Source of the DNA: Chloroflexota bacterium
GTDB lineage: Bacteria; Chloroflexota; UBA11872
Length of the DNA: 15,074 nt
Direction: 5' to 3'
NCBI GenBank assembly: GCA_028875175.1
Contig: JAPPFO010000144.1
Span: forward strand, 19,966 to 35,039
The stretch's first letter is position 1. Each line of letters starts with the position of its first letter. A program made the position numbers and the translations under genes. This document shows, in pieces, positions 1 to 6,409 of this stretch. Below the pieces are notes generated by a model. The model saw only the letters and a program-made list of their open reading frames with translations, did no database searches and was not told the origin of the DNA.

Positions 1-83
1 CTACCCCCTCCCGGGGGGCCCCCCCCAGAAACCGTCTATAAAACTAATGGGTTTGGGGGGGGGGCCGGGCACCCCGGCCCCCC
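1..83. other. G/C homopolymer tracts with strong hairpin
   Basis: The first 83 bases consist of runs of C and G around a short A/T-rich stretch. Bases 59-69 and 73-83 form a perfect 11-bp stem (six G, CC, GGG against CCC, GG, six C) with a CAC loop. No T-run follows on either strand, so this is not a standard intrinsic terminator. A TATAAA at 37-42 could be a -10 element, but I see no good -35. The region lies 120 bases before the sulfatase start. Such tracts are hard to sequence, so errors here are possible. I see no gene in 84-202. Confidence 0.5.
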
Positions 84-202
84 TCCGCTCGTACCAGGGT
101 GCCCCCTAGCCGTTACCTCGTGACCTGTGCACCGTCGGCTAGGCTCGGACCATCGAAGGGCCAGGGCCTTGACTCCAGGCCCCACGGGAATCCGGAGACG
201 AA

Positions 203-1663
203 GTGAATCCCAAGAACCTCCTGGTTCTGATGTCCGACGAGCACAACCCCCGCATGCTGGGATCCGCTGGCCATCCCCTGGTCCAGACGCCAAACCTGGA
301 CGCGCTGAGCGCTGCCGGAACCTCGTTCACGACCGCCTACTGCAACTCGCCCATCTGCGTACCGTCGCGCGCCAGCTTCGCCACCGGCCGCTACGTCCAT
401 CAGATCGGCGCCTGGGACAACGCGGCCCCCTACACAGGCGGCGCCGCCGCCAGTTGGGGTCACCGGTTAGCCGAACACGGCCACGCCGTTACCACCATCG
501 GCAAGCTCCACTACCGCAACACCACTGACGACATTGGCTTCCCCGACCAGCGCATCCCCATGCACGTCATGCACGGCATTGGCGACGTCTACGGCTGCAT
601 CCGCGCCAATATGCCGGTCACCCGCTACCAACTCGGGCACGTGGACCACGCGGGCGACACCGACTCCGAGTACATCCGCTACGACACCGCCGTCGCCACC
701 GAAGCGGTCCACTGGCTCCACACCGAGGCGCCAACGCACGACAAGCCGTGGTGCCTCTTCGTTTCCTTTACCCTGCCGCACTTCCCGTTCGCCGCCCCCG
801 GAGACCACCAGCGCCGCTATCGGATTGACGACATTGACCTGCCGATTGCCTGGTCGCCGGACCAGTGGCCCATGCACCCGCCACTGGACGCCTTCCGCGC
901 TGCGCGCGTGCAAACCGCTGACGACGTTCGCTCTCAAGACGCCATTCGCCACGCTCGCCTCGTGTACTACGCCATGTGCTCATTCGTCGACGAATTGATT
1001 GGGAACGTGCTCGGCGCGCTGGGCGAGGCCGGCCTGGCTGACGACACCCGCATCGTCTACACCAGCGATCACGGCGAAACGCTGGGTGACTACGGCCTTT
1101 GGGGCAAGAGCGTCATGTACGACAGCGCTGCCGGCGTTCCGCTGATCCTGGCCGGGCCCGACGTCCCAGCCGGCCATGCAGTCCACTGCCCCGTTTCGCT
1201 GGTCGACCTGGCCCCCACCATCTTGACCGGCGTTGGAGTCGAACCAGCGCCCGAGGACGCGGACCTACCCGGAGAGGACCTCTGGTCATTCGCCGCCGGC
1301 GACGCACCCGCCGACCGCACCGTCTTCAGCGAATACCACGCCACCGGCTCAACGTCCGCTACCTATATGCTGCGCGACCGCCGTTGGAAGTACGTCCACT
1401 GGGCTGGGCACGATCCGCAACTCTTCGACATGCAGACCGATCCCCACGAATTGACAAACCTGGCCGCTCTGCCAACCCACCAGTTACGCGTTGCCGACTT
1501 TCGCCGCCGGCTGGCCGACATCTGCGACCCCGACGCCGTCGACGCCGCCGCGAGAGCTGATCAGCAACGTCGTATCGAGACCAACGGCGGCGAGGCCGCC
1601 GTCCTGGCCGCCGGCCAGCAAATCAACTTCACGCGAGCGCCCAAACAGTTCCGCCTGAACTGA
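203..1663 (+). CDS. Sulfatase, formylglycine-dependent (choline-sulfatase/arylsulfatase-like)
   Basis: This is a 486-residue type I sulfatase that would hydrolyse a sulfate ester. The active-site motif C-x-P-S-R is at residues 52-56 (CVPSR, followed by ASFATG); Cys52 would be converted to formylglycine by a maturase not seen here. N-terminal SDEH (11-14) supplies metal-binding acids. TSDHGETLG, with Asp289 and His290, is the second metal site, and Lys302 in GLWGKS is the usual sulfate-contacting lysine. No signal peptide is evident, so it is probably cytosolic and acts on an imported small sulfate ester or sugar sulfate. Length is normal for the family. The start is GTG at 203 with GGAG at 194-197. 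The substrate cannot be read from the sequence; choline sulfate, sulfated glycans or aryl sulfates are all possible. No sulfate or sugar transporter is in the window. Confidence 0.93.
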   Translation: MNPKNLLVLMSDEHNPRMLGSAGHPLVQTPNLDALSAAGTSFTTAYCNSPICVPSRASFATGRYVHQIGAWDNAAPYTGGAAASWGHRLAEHGHAVTTIGKLHYRNTTDDIGFPDQRIPMHVMHGIGDVYGCIRANMPVTRYQLGHVDHAGDTDSEYIRYDTAVATEAVHWLHTEAPTHDKPWCLFVSFTLPHFPFAAPGDHQRRYRIDDIDLPIAWSPDQWPMHPPLDAFRAARVQTADDVRSQDAIRHARLVYYAMCSFVDELIGNVLGALGEAGLADDTRIVYTSDHGETLGDYGLWGKSVMYDSAAGVPLILAGPDVPAGHAVHCPVSLVDLAPTILTGVGVEPAPEDADLPGEDLWSFAAGDAPADRTVFSEYHATGSTSATYMLRDRRWKYVHWAGHDPQLFDMQTDPHELTNLAALPTHQLRVADFRRRLADICDPDAVDAAARADQQRRIETNGGEAAVLAAGQQINFTRAPKQFRLN

Positions 1664-1693
1664 GCCACAAACCGTGCGGGTGCTAAATTTCGG

Positions 1694-1705
1694 CTTGAGC
1701 TCAAG
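1694..1705. promoter_or_regulatory. 12-bp perfect palindrome, possible operator
   Basis: CTTGAGCTCAAG is a perfect 12-bp palindrome in the 82-base gap between the sulfatase and the next gene, 40 bases before the latter's ATG. It has no loop, so it is better placed as a dimer-binding DNA site than as a terminator. No matching copy was noticed elsewhere in the window. Confidence 0.3.
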
Positions 1706-1745
1706 TAGTCAGGATCGTCACCGCTAAGAGCTTCGGAGCGTCCCC

Positions 1746-2189
1746 ATGGATCAAGTTCGTCGCGTAGTCGCGGTCGCCCTCATCGTCCTCGCCGTCGCCG
1801 TTGGGCTGAACCTCATGCTCACCCCCGTCTACCACGATGGCGGCGACACCTATCCCATCTGGCAGGTGATGAACTGGTTCATGGCCGTGGCCGTGGTCAT
1901 TGCCCTCTTCATCAGCTTCCACCGCGTCCGCAGCCTCACCGGCGGCCCCAACGACCCGGTAACCCGCGAGTACTTGGGCGCCACCGCGCTCTTCCTCGGA
2001 GCCACGGGCCTGATCATCATCTTCTACTGGAACTGGCTCTGGACGCTGAACCCGGAGAGCGAAACCGGCCTGGCCGCCCAGTCCCACCTCAACCACTTCC
2101 CCTGGATGGACGTACTCTTCAGCTGGGTCGCCGGCAGCTCCGGCCTCTACCTCTGGCGCGCCGTCGGCCAGAAAATGAGCCGCCGCTAG
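1746..2189 (+). CDS. Hypothetical four-helix membrane protein
   Basis: A 147-residue integral membrane protein of no family I recognise. Four hydrophobic segments are visible: about residues 7-25, 38-57, 78-100 and 117-137. The loops contain a conserved-looking YHDGGDTYPIW stretch and NPESETGL. The start is ATG at 1746 with GGAG at 1735-1738, spacing 7. It lies 82 bases after the sulfatase and 58 bases before the PH-domain gene on the same strand, so the two membrane proteins may be co-transcribed. Nothing ties it functionally to the sulfatase. It is a real gene by its start signal, high-GC codon pattern and coherent membrane topology; its role is unknown. Confidence 0.75.
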   Translation: MDQVRRVVAVALIVLAVAVGLNLMLTPVYHDGGDTYPIWQVMNWFMAVAVVIALFISFHRVRSLTGGPNDPVTREYLGATALFLGATGLIIIFYWNWLWTLNPESETGLAAQSHLNHFPWMDVLFSWVAGSSGLYLWRAVGQKMSRR

Positions 2190-2247
2190 CGCCCGCCACA
2201 CCTCGCACACTGACTTCCGCGGGAACGGGCATTTGGAGGATCGCACG

Positions 2248-2802
2248 GTGCAATCTGACCAACCCGGCGTCACCGGCAAGACCCTGCGCGACGCGCAATT
2301 CGACCGCCGCGTCATTGCCTATTGGCGCGTGTCTGTCTCCCTCGTCATGGTCATCACCATCGTGGGCATCCCATTCATCCCGTTCTGGTTGATCTACAGC
2401 CTCTGGTTCGGCCCGAAGTACTTTGACGGCCTGGCCGCCCGCCTCACCACCCAGGCCCTGGAACTCCGCAAGGGCGTCTTCACCCGCAACGAGTCCACCA
2501 TCCCCCTCAACCGCATCACCGACCTCAAGCTCCACCAGGGACCGCTCATGCGCCGCTTCAACCTGCACGGGTTGAAAGTGGAAACCGCCGGTCAGTCGGG
2601 GCCCTACGCGGGCAGCGAGGGCAACCTGCTGGGCGTCATGGATGCCGAGACCTTCCGCAACGCCATCCTCCGGCAGCGGCAAATCACCCTTGGCGCCGAA
2701 CCCGCCAACGAAACCTCCAGCGTGGCCGCACCTGCCGGCGACGCCACCCAACTCCTCACCGAAATCCGCGACATCCTCGCCCGCATCGAAGCCAAACAAT
2801 AG
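2248..2802 (+). CDS. Bacterial PH-domain (bPH2, YdbS-like) membrane protein
   Basis: A 184-residue protein with a short cytosolic N-terminus, a hydrophobic hairpin at about residues 26-55 (VSLVMVITIVGIPFIPFW), and a bacterial pleckstrin-homology domain at about 63-145. The domain is recognised by LTTQALELRKGVFTRNESTIPLNRITDLKLHQGPLMRRF and a following LKVETAG strand (quoted in parts: LRKGVFTRNESTIPL, NRITDLKLHQGPL). The C-terminus ends in a short amphipathic helix, LLTEIRDILARIEAKQ. The family is usually linked to envelope functions, without a defined reaction. I place the start at GTG 2248 rather than TTG 2233: GGAGG at 2235-2239 sits 8 bases before the GTG, and the TTG itself overlaps this ribosome site. 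It follows the four-helix membrane gene and is convergent with hicB. Confidence 0.85.
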   Translation: MQSDQPGVTGKTLRDAQFDRRVIAYWRVSVSLVMVITIVGIPFIPFWLIYSLWFGPKYFDGLAARLTTQALELRKGVFTRNESTIPLNRITDLKLHQGPLMRRFNLHGLKVETAGQSGPYAGSEGNLLGVMDAETFRNAILRQRQITLGAEPANETSSVAAPAGDATQLLTEIRDILARIEAKQ

Positions 2803-2842
2803 TCCGGGCCGGAGCGACGAACCTCTCTCTGGCTGCTGGGGC

Positions 2843-3235
2843 TTATCCCCCGATTTGCGCCAATCGACGCGTCATCCACTCCACGTAGCGCTTGCGCGAC
2901 ATACCGCGCCGGTCCGCCTCGGACGTAATGATGTCGGCAACGGCGGCATCCAGCGTCAGATTCAGGCGCACGCTTCGCCGCGCGGGTGCGGCGCGAACCA
3001 GGAGGATTGACGACAGCGCACTGCCGACCGGCACGTCCACATCCTCCAGCGCGCTCGGTGGACTCAGCGCAATGCCATCCCGCTCGGCCTCCAGCGCCGC
3101 ATCCTGAAGCGCCGCTTCCGCATTGAGCATCGCCGCTTCAAGCGTCCCGCCCATGGCCACGATCCCTGGCAGATCGGGGAACACCACGCCGTACGCGCCC
3201 TTGGCCCCGTCGATGAGCGCCGGATACCTCGCCAT
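2843..3235 (-). CDS. hicB: HicB antitoxin with ribbon-helix-helix domain
   Basis: A 130-residue antitoxin of the HicAB type II toxin-antitoxin family. The N-terminal half has the HicB partial RNase-H-like fold signature (YPALIDGAKGAYGVVFPDLPG, in two parts YPALIDG and YGVVFPDLPGIVAMG). A ribbon-helix-helix DNA-binding domain follows at about residues 87-128 (strand SVRLNLTLD, then two helices). HicB normally blocks HicA's RNase activity and represses the operon. The ATG at 3235 lies 6 bases after the hicA stop, and its ribosome site AAGGAG (3245-3250) overlaps the end of hicA, indicating translational coupling. The inverted repeat before hicA (3445-3464) is the likely operator. Confidence 0.92.
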   Translation of the reverse strand: MARYPALIDGAKGAYGVVFPDLPGIVAMGGTLEAAMLNAEAALQDAALEAERDGIALSPPSALEDVDVPVGSALSSILLVRAAPARRSVRLNLTLDAAVADIITSEADRRGMSRKRYVEWMTRRLAQIGG

Positions 3236-3241
3236 CGACGC

Positions 3242-3430
3242 CTACTCCTTCCAGCCGGCCTTCTTGGCAATGGAACGAGCCACCCCAGGTGAAACTGTCC
3301 GATGTCGCGGTACGACGATGATGCCGCTCACACTCGGGTGTCGGTAGATGTCGTGGCTTGAACCGTGCCGCTGCAAGTACCAGTCCTCCCGCTCCAGCCG
3401 CCGCTTGATTCGCCGGACTGCTGTTTCCAT
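3242..3430 (-). CDS. hicA: HicA toxin (mRNA interferase)
   Basis: A 62-residue HicA-family toxin, the first gene of the hicA-hicB pair. HicA has a double-stranded-RNA-binding-like fold and cleaves RNA to arrest growth. The key motif G-S-S-H with His26 (GSSHDIYRHP) is present, followed by IIVVPRH and a C-terminal lysine-rich helix (IAKKAGW), all typical. The length is normal. The ATG at 3430 has no strong ribosome site, which would fit low toxin expression relative to HicB. A -10-like CATAAT is readable on the minus strand at 3466-3471. The toxin appears intact. Confidence 0.92.
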   Translation of the reverse strand: METAVRRIKRRLEREDWYLQRHGSSHDIYRHPSVSGIIVVPRHRTVSPGVARSIAKKAGWKE

Positions 3431-3444
3431 CTATGTGCAGTCTA

Positions 3445-3464
3445 GCAACACGAGCGAGTGTTGC
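3445..3464. promoter_or_regulatory. Inverted repeat at the hicAB promoter, probable HicB operator
   Basis: GCAACAC and GTGTTGC form a perfect 7-bp inverted repeat separated by six bases (GAGCGA), 15 bases upstream of the hicA start. On the minus strand a -10-like CATAAT (3466-3471) abuts it, so a dimer bound here would cover the transcription start. HicB with a ribbon-helix-helix domain is known to autoregulate through such repeats. Confidence 0.7.
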
Positions 3465-3507
3465 AATTATGCACGCGATAGCTCGTAGACCGGCAAACTC
3501 GTGCGAT

Positions 3508-3966
3508 CTATCCCTCCGCCGCCTCCCGCAATCCCGCAATGTCGATCTTCGACATCCCCAGCAACGCCTCCATCACCGCGCTGGGCGCCGGGCGCATGAT
3601 CTCCGAAAGTCCCGCCGGAATGACCTGCCACGACAGGCCAAACTTGTCCACAAGCCATCCGCACGGCTGCGTTTGCCCGCCGTCCGAAAGCCGCGCCCAG
3701 TAGAAGTCGATCTCGTCCTGCGTCTCGCACGCCACCACAAAAGAGACCGCCGGCGTAAAGCTGTACATCGGCCCGCCGTCAACCCCGCCGAAGCGCTGCC
3801 CCTCCAGCTCAAACTCCACGACCGCACCGCCCTCGGCCGGGCCCGTCGAGATGGCCTCCACGCGCACGATCCTTGAGTTTGGAAAGATCGACACATAGAA
3901 CCGCGCCGCTTCCTCGGCCCGCCCGTCGAACCAGAGAAACGGATGGATAAGCGAGACCGCTGACAT
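3508..3966 (-). CDS. VOC-family protein, PhnB-like (3-dmu-9_3-mt domain)
   Basis: A 152-residue protein of the vicinal-oxygen-chelate superfamily, of the subgroup labelled PhnB-like or '3-demethylubiquinone-9 3-methyltransferase domain'. Diagnostic segments are HPFLWFDGRAEEAARFY near the N-terminus, SIFPNSRI, SFTPAVSFVVACETQDEID, the GGQTQPCGWLVDKFGLSWQ core and the end VMEALLGMSKIDIAGL. The methyltransferase label is historical; members have no demonstrated methyltransferase chemistry, and no substrate can be assigned. The ATG at 3966 has an AGCAGG ribosome site upstream. It is a single-gene unit lying 77 bases before hicA, on the same strand, with the hicAB operator region between. Confidence 0.9.
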   Translation of the reverse strand: MSAVSLIHPFLWFDGRAEEAARFYVSIFPNSRIVRVEAISTGPAEGGAVVEFELEGQRFGGVDGGPMYSFTPAVSFVVACETQDEIDFYWARLSDGGQTQPCGWLVDKFGLSWQVIPAGLSEIMRPAPSAVMEALLGMSKIDIAGLREAAEG

Positions 3967-4110
3967 GGGTACCTGCTTTCAGCTTCTGGTGCCAGGCCGG
4001 CGATGGGTGGCCAGCGCCGATCTTCCCTGGCGGCCAACCCTCGAAATCCCGGCTGGCAACCCGTGATCAATTCACCATAGCCGCCCGGCCCAAGGCTGGG
4101 CTGCCCGCTG

Positions 4111-4171
4111 GATCCTGACCTGAAGGCAGACGGCGGCCCGGTGCCAGAGCGCCGAACCGCCGTCCAGGATC
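4111..4171. repeat. Compound inverted repeat after the scaffold-like gene
   Basis: In the 227-base gap between the scaffold-like gene and the VOC gene, two nested stems share one contiguous right arm. GATCCTG (4111-4117) pairs with CAGGATC (4165-4171), and GACGGCGG (4129-4136) pairs with CCGCCGTC (4157-4164). This gives 15 paired bases with an 11-base bulge on the left and a 20-base loop. A smaller hairpin, GCCCA-AGGC-TGGGC, is at 4088-4101. No U-run follows on the minus strand, so a factor-independent terminator is unlikely. It may be a 3' end structure of the minus-strand operon or a remnant of a repeat. I see no gene in 3967-4193. Confidence 0.4.
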
Positions 4172-4193
4172 GCAGCAGGCGACCAGGCGCCCG

Positions 4194-4916
4194 CTACGTC
4201 AATCCGTGTCGCCGCCGGGCCATCTCGTAGGTTTCCAGGTCCACCTCGCCGCGGGCGAACCCGGCCTCGATCTGCTGAAAGGCGTCCGCCGGCGCGCCCC
4301 GGCTCGGAAACAGGTCGGGCGAGGGATCCCGCCTGCGCCGCTCCGCCAGCCGTTCCCGCGCCTCGGCCTCGCGCTCCGGGTCCGGCGTCGGCGACGCAGC
4401 CGCAGCCTCCCCGGCGTCGCCTGGCCCGTCCTCCGGCTCCGCGGCCGCCTCAGGCACCGCTTCAAGCCCGGTATCCGCGGATCGTGGCTGCGGATCGTCC
4501 TCGGCCTCTTCACCCGATCCCGCAGCCGTGTCGGACGCCTCCTTCGAGGCCGCGGGTACCGCCTGGCTCTCCGGCGCGGCCTTCGCTGCCGGCGCCTCTG
4601 GGGCCTGGCCCGCCGTAAGCCCCGCCTGCAGCCACTGGCCCACCTCGCGCGGGTCCGCCTGCGCAATCCAGGACAGTAGCTCCGGGTCGATGGTCTGGCC
4701 GGCTTCGGACTCCCAGCGCCGCCGGGCTCGGTTCAGCTCGCGGTCCTTACGTGATTGCCAGCGGCGCTCCGCGGCCTCGATTCGCCGCGCGACTTCCGCT
4801 TCCAGCGCCGCCTGATAGGCATCTGCCGGGTCCGCCTCGTTCGATGGGTCGGCGGGTTCCGCTGCGTCGGTCTGGCTCATGGGACGCGCTGCTGGAGCGG
4901 GGGTATGCGTAGTCAT
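4194..4916 (-). CDS. Coiled-coil acidic protein, possible phage scaffolding protein
   Basis: A 240-residue hydrophilic protein. Residues about 35-70 form a charged helix likely to be a coiled coil (YQAALEAEVARRIEAAERRW and following Arg-rich region). A small folded-looking segment follows at 75-102. Residues about 105-185 are a low-complexity Ala/Glu/Pro/Asp region, and the C-terminus (about 205-240) is a basic helical tail ending FARGEVDLETYEMARRRHG. This architecture fits phage head scaffolding proteins, and phage portal and terminase genes lie on the same strand 6 kb away. However, no capsid gene follows and low-complexity proteins are easily misread. The ATG overlaps the preceding gene's stop (ATGA, 4913-4916), so the two are one operon. 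Another in-frame ATG is at 4880. Confidence 0.45.
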   Translation of the reverse strand: MTTHTPAPAARPMSQTDAAEPADPSNEADPADAYQAALEAEVARRIEAAERRWQSRKDRELNRARRRWESEAGQTIDPELLSWIAQADPREVGQWLQAGLTAGQAPEAPAAKAAPESQAVPAASKEASDTAAGSGEEAEDDPQPRSADTGLEAVPEAAAEPEDGPGDAGEAAAASPTPDPEREAEARERLAERRRRDPSPDLFPSRGAPADAFQQIEAGFARGEVDLETYEMARRRHGLT

Positions 4917-5644
4917 GCGTATTCCTTTGCAGGTGCGCCCGTCGGCTCTGCCTGGGCGCTGGTTAGGGCGGCCGTAAGATCGGCCTCGGGTGTGGAATCA
5001 GGTCCGGCCTGGAGGCGCGTGCCCAGCCGCGCCGCCAGGTCCAGCATGTCGGTCGCGCGCACCGCGTGCACTTCGTCGGCCTCCTCGGCCCAGCGCGTCA
5101 ATCGCCGCGCCAGTCCTGGTCGGCACGACCGCAGCAAGGCGGTCAGGTCAAACCGCAAACGGCGCAGTCGAGCACTGTGCGCGGATGCCCCAATTCGCTC
5201 GTAGCCCTCGCTCACCATGAGCGTGAGCAGTTCGTCGGCCGAAGCCACTCGGCACAGGTCCCAGTGCGCAAGCGACGTAGGCGCAGGCTCGTCGCAGACG
5301 ATTCGCAGGCAGCCCGGCGTCCATTGGCTGCCCGGCGCGCCGCACCGTGGGCAATGCCAATGCGCCCGTAGCAGCAACCCACGCCGCACCGCTTCCTCAT
5401 CCAGGCTTTGGCTCACGTAACGGCGCTGGGCCGGCGACGCCTCATCCTCGTCACTCAAACCTGCTAACGCAGCCAGGCAGGCACGTTCAAACCGCGCAGG
5501 CTCCGCTTCCGCCAGCGTCTGCTCAACCGTGCGGTGCAATGCTTCGTAGTCGGCGGGCGCGAACGCGTATTCCGCCGCGTCGTCGTGGCCCGGCGTTCGG
5601 GCCTGCAGAGTCAGACGCCCGTCCAGGCGCTCAATCTTCAGCAC
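4913..5644 (-). CDS. Hypothetical Cys-rich (zinc-ribbon-like) protein
   Basis: A 243-residue protein that I do not recognise. Mid-protein it has HWHCPRCG (Cys98 and Cys101) followed by Cys112, Cys117, His127 and Cys131, a pattern compatible with a small zinc-binding unit. The rest is soluble and rich in Ala, Arg and Glu, with a helical C-terminal half. The start is GTG at 5644 with a GGAAAGG ribosome site five bases upstream. It is the first gene of a two-gene operon with the scaffold-like protein (4-base overlap), transcribed from a TTGACA promoter that faces the XRE regulator. That context suggests a phage-like or mobile-element gene, but its function is open. Confidence 0.65.
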   Translation of the reverse strand: MLKIERLDGRLTLQARTPGHDDAAEYAFAPADYEALHRTVEQTLAEAEPARFERACLAALAGLSDEDEASPAQRRYVSQSLDEEAVRRGLLLRAHWHCPRCGAPGSQWTPGCLRIVCDEPAPTSLAHWDLCRVASADELLTLMVSEGYERIGASAHSARLRRLRFDLTALLRSCRPGLARRLTRWAEEADEVHAVRATDMLDLAARLGTRLQAGPDSTPEADLTAALTSAQAEPTGAPAKEYA

Positions 5645-5744
5645 GTTGACCTTTCCATTGGGATATGGCGTCCGCGCCGGGATCCGCCCAAGCCAGCGAT
5701 GTCGAAATCATCAATCCCCGGCACGGCGCCATCTGTACACACAA

Positions 5745-5774
5745 AGAATACTAGAAGGGCTGGCGTCCTGTCAA
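5745..5774 (-). promoter_or_regulatory. Sigma70-type promoter for the Cys-rich/scaffold-like operon
   Basis: On the minus strand, a perfect TTGACA (5769-5774) is followed after 18 bases by TATTCT (5745-5750). Transcription would begin near 5738, leaving a leader of about 95 bases before the GTG at 5644. The octamer TGTACACA (5734-5741, plus strand) lies at the expected start site. Confidence 0.6.
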
Positions 5775-5783
5775 CCCCGTGGG

Positions 5784-5789
5784 TACAAT
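5784..5789 (+). promoter_or_regulatory. -10 element for the XRE regulator
   Basis: TACAAT at 5784-5789 is a good -10 for the plus-strand regulator. The start would fall near 5796, only a couple of bases before the ATG at 5798, implying a leaderless or nearly leaderless mRNA. This fits the lack of a ribosome site there. The -35 position (TGGCGT) is a poor match. The element overlaps the region of the divergent promoter. Confidence 0.4.
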
Positions 5790-5797
5790 GAGCCAGC

Positions 5798-6328
5798 ATG
5801 AGCGAAACGCGGCAGGGGATGCGCTTCGCGGCGGTGTTGCGTGCAACCCGCCGCGCCGCCGGCTTGTCATACCGCCGGCTGGCTCAGGCCAGCGGCATCT
5901 CCCATTCCTTCCTCAGTCACGTCGAAAAGGGCGAGCGCCGCGCACCCCCCGCCAAAGCCATCATCGCCCTGGCCGACGCGCTCGATGACGACCGCATCAC
6001 CTTCGCTCTGGCCGCCATTGCCGACCGCGCTGGCAGCGACGTCGCCACCACCATGGTCATGGCCATGCAGCGCGGCCCGGTGGGCCGTGACGTTGATCCC
6101 ACCACCGGCGGCGTCCTCATCGAGTCCGGGCCGGACGGCGCCGAGTCGCATTTGGCCGATCTGGCCGACCAGGCCGACGCTGTCGCCGAAATCGAGCGAC
6201 GCCTGGCGTTCGTGGACCTGCAACTGGACGCCGGCTTCATGCGCTTGGCCATTAGCTTCCCAGGCGGCGCCGAGCCCATCGTCCTGTTCGTCAGCGCCCG
6301 CGCCGACTCCCGCCCATCAGACGACTAG
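5798..6328 (+). CDS. XRE-family helix-turn-helix transcriptional regulator
   Basis: A 176-residue protein with an N-terminal Cro/CI-type helix-turn-helix: LSYRRLAQASGIS (about 23-35) followed by the recognition helix SHSFLSHVEKGERR (35-48) and the typical PPAKAIIALADAL. The remaining about 110 residues carry no peptidase (no LexA/CI catalytic Ser-Lys) and end in a strand-rich segment, LAISFPGGAEPIVLFVSA; I do not recognise this part. It is transcribed divergently from the Cys-rich/scaffold-like operon across 153 bases, a classic arrangement for a repressor controlling both directions. The ATG at 5798 lacks a ribosome site but sits just after a TACAAT -10; the in-frame ATG at 5819 has GGGG directly against it, which is too close to act. 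Confidence 0.85.
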   Translation: MSETRQGMRFAAVLRATRRAAGLSYRRLAQASGISHSFLSHVEKGERRAPPAKAIIALADALDDDRITFALAAIADRAGSDVATTMVMAMQRGPVGRDVDPTTGGVLIESGPDGAESHLADLADQADAVAEIERRLAFVDLQLDAGFMRLAISFPGGAEPIVLFVSARADSRPSDD

Positions 6329-6409
6329 ACCGACGCCCAAAGCTCGCCGATCGACCGCGTTGCGAACGGCTCCGATCGAGCATATTCGCCCGTTGCGCTC
6401 ATCCTGCCC

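Noticed and set aside
467..952. Minus-strand open frame inside the sulfatase gene
   Set aside because: It is a Val/Gly-rich mirror of a clear sulfatase and has no motif or start signal.
2233..2247. TTG start for the PH-domain protein
   Set aside because: The TTG overlaps the GGAGG ribosome site that serves GTG 2248.
6342..6382. Possible terminator between the convergent XRE and methyltransferase genes
   Set aside because: Only short interrupted pairings (GCTCG/CGAGC, CGTT/AACG) without a T-run; not convincing.
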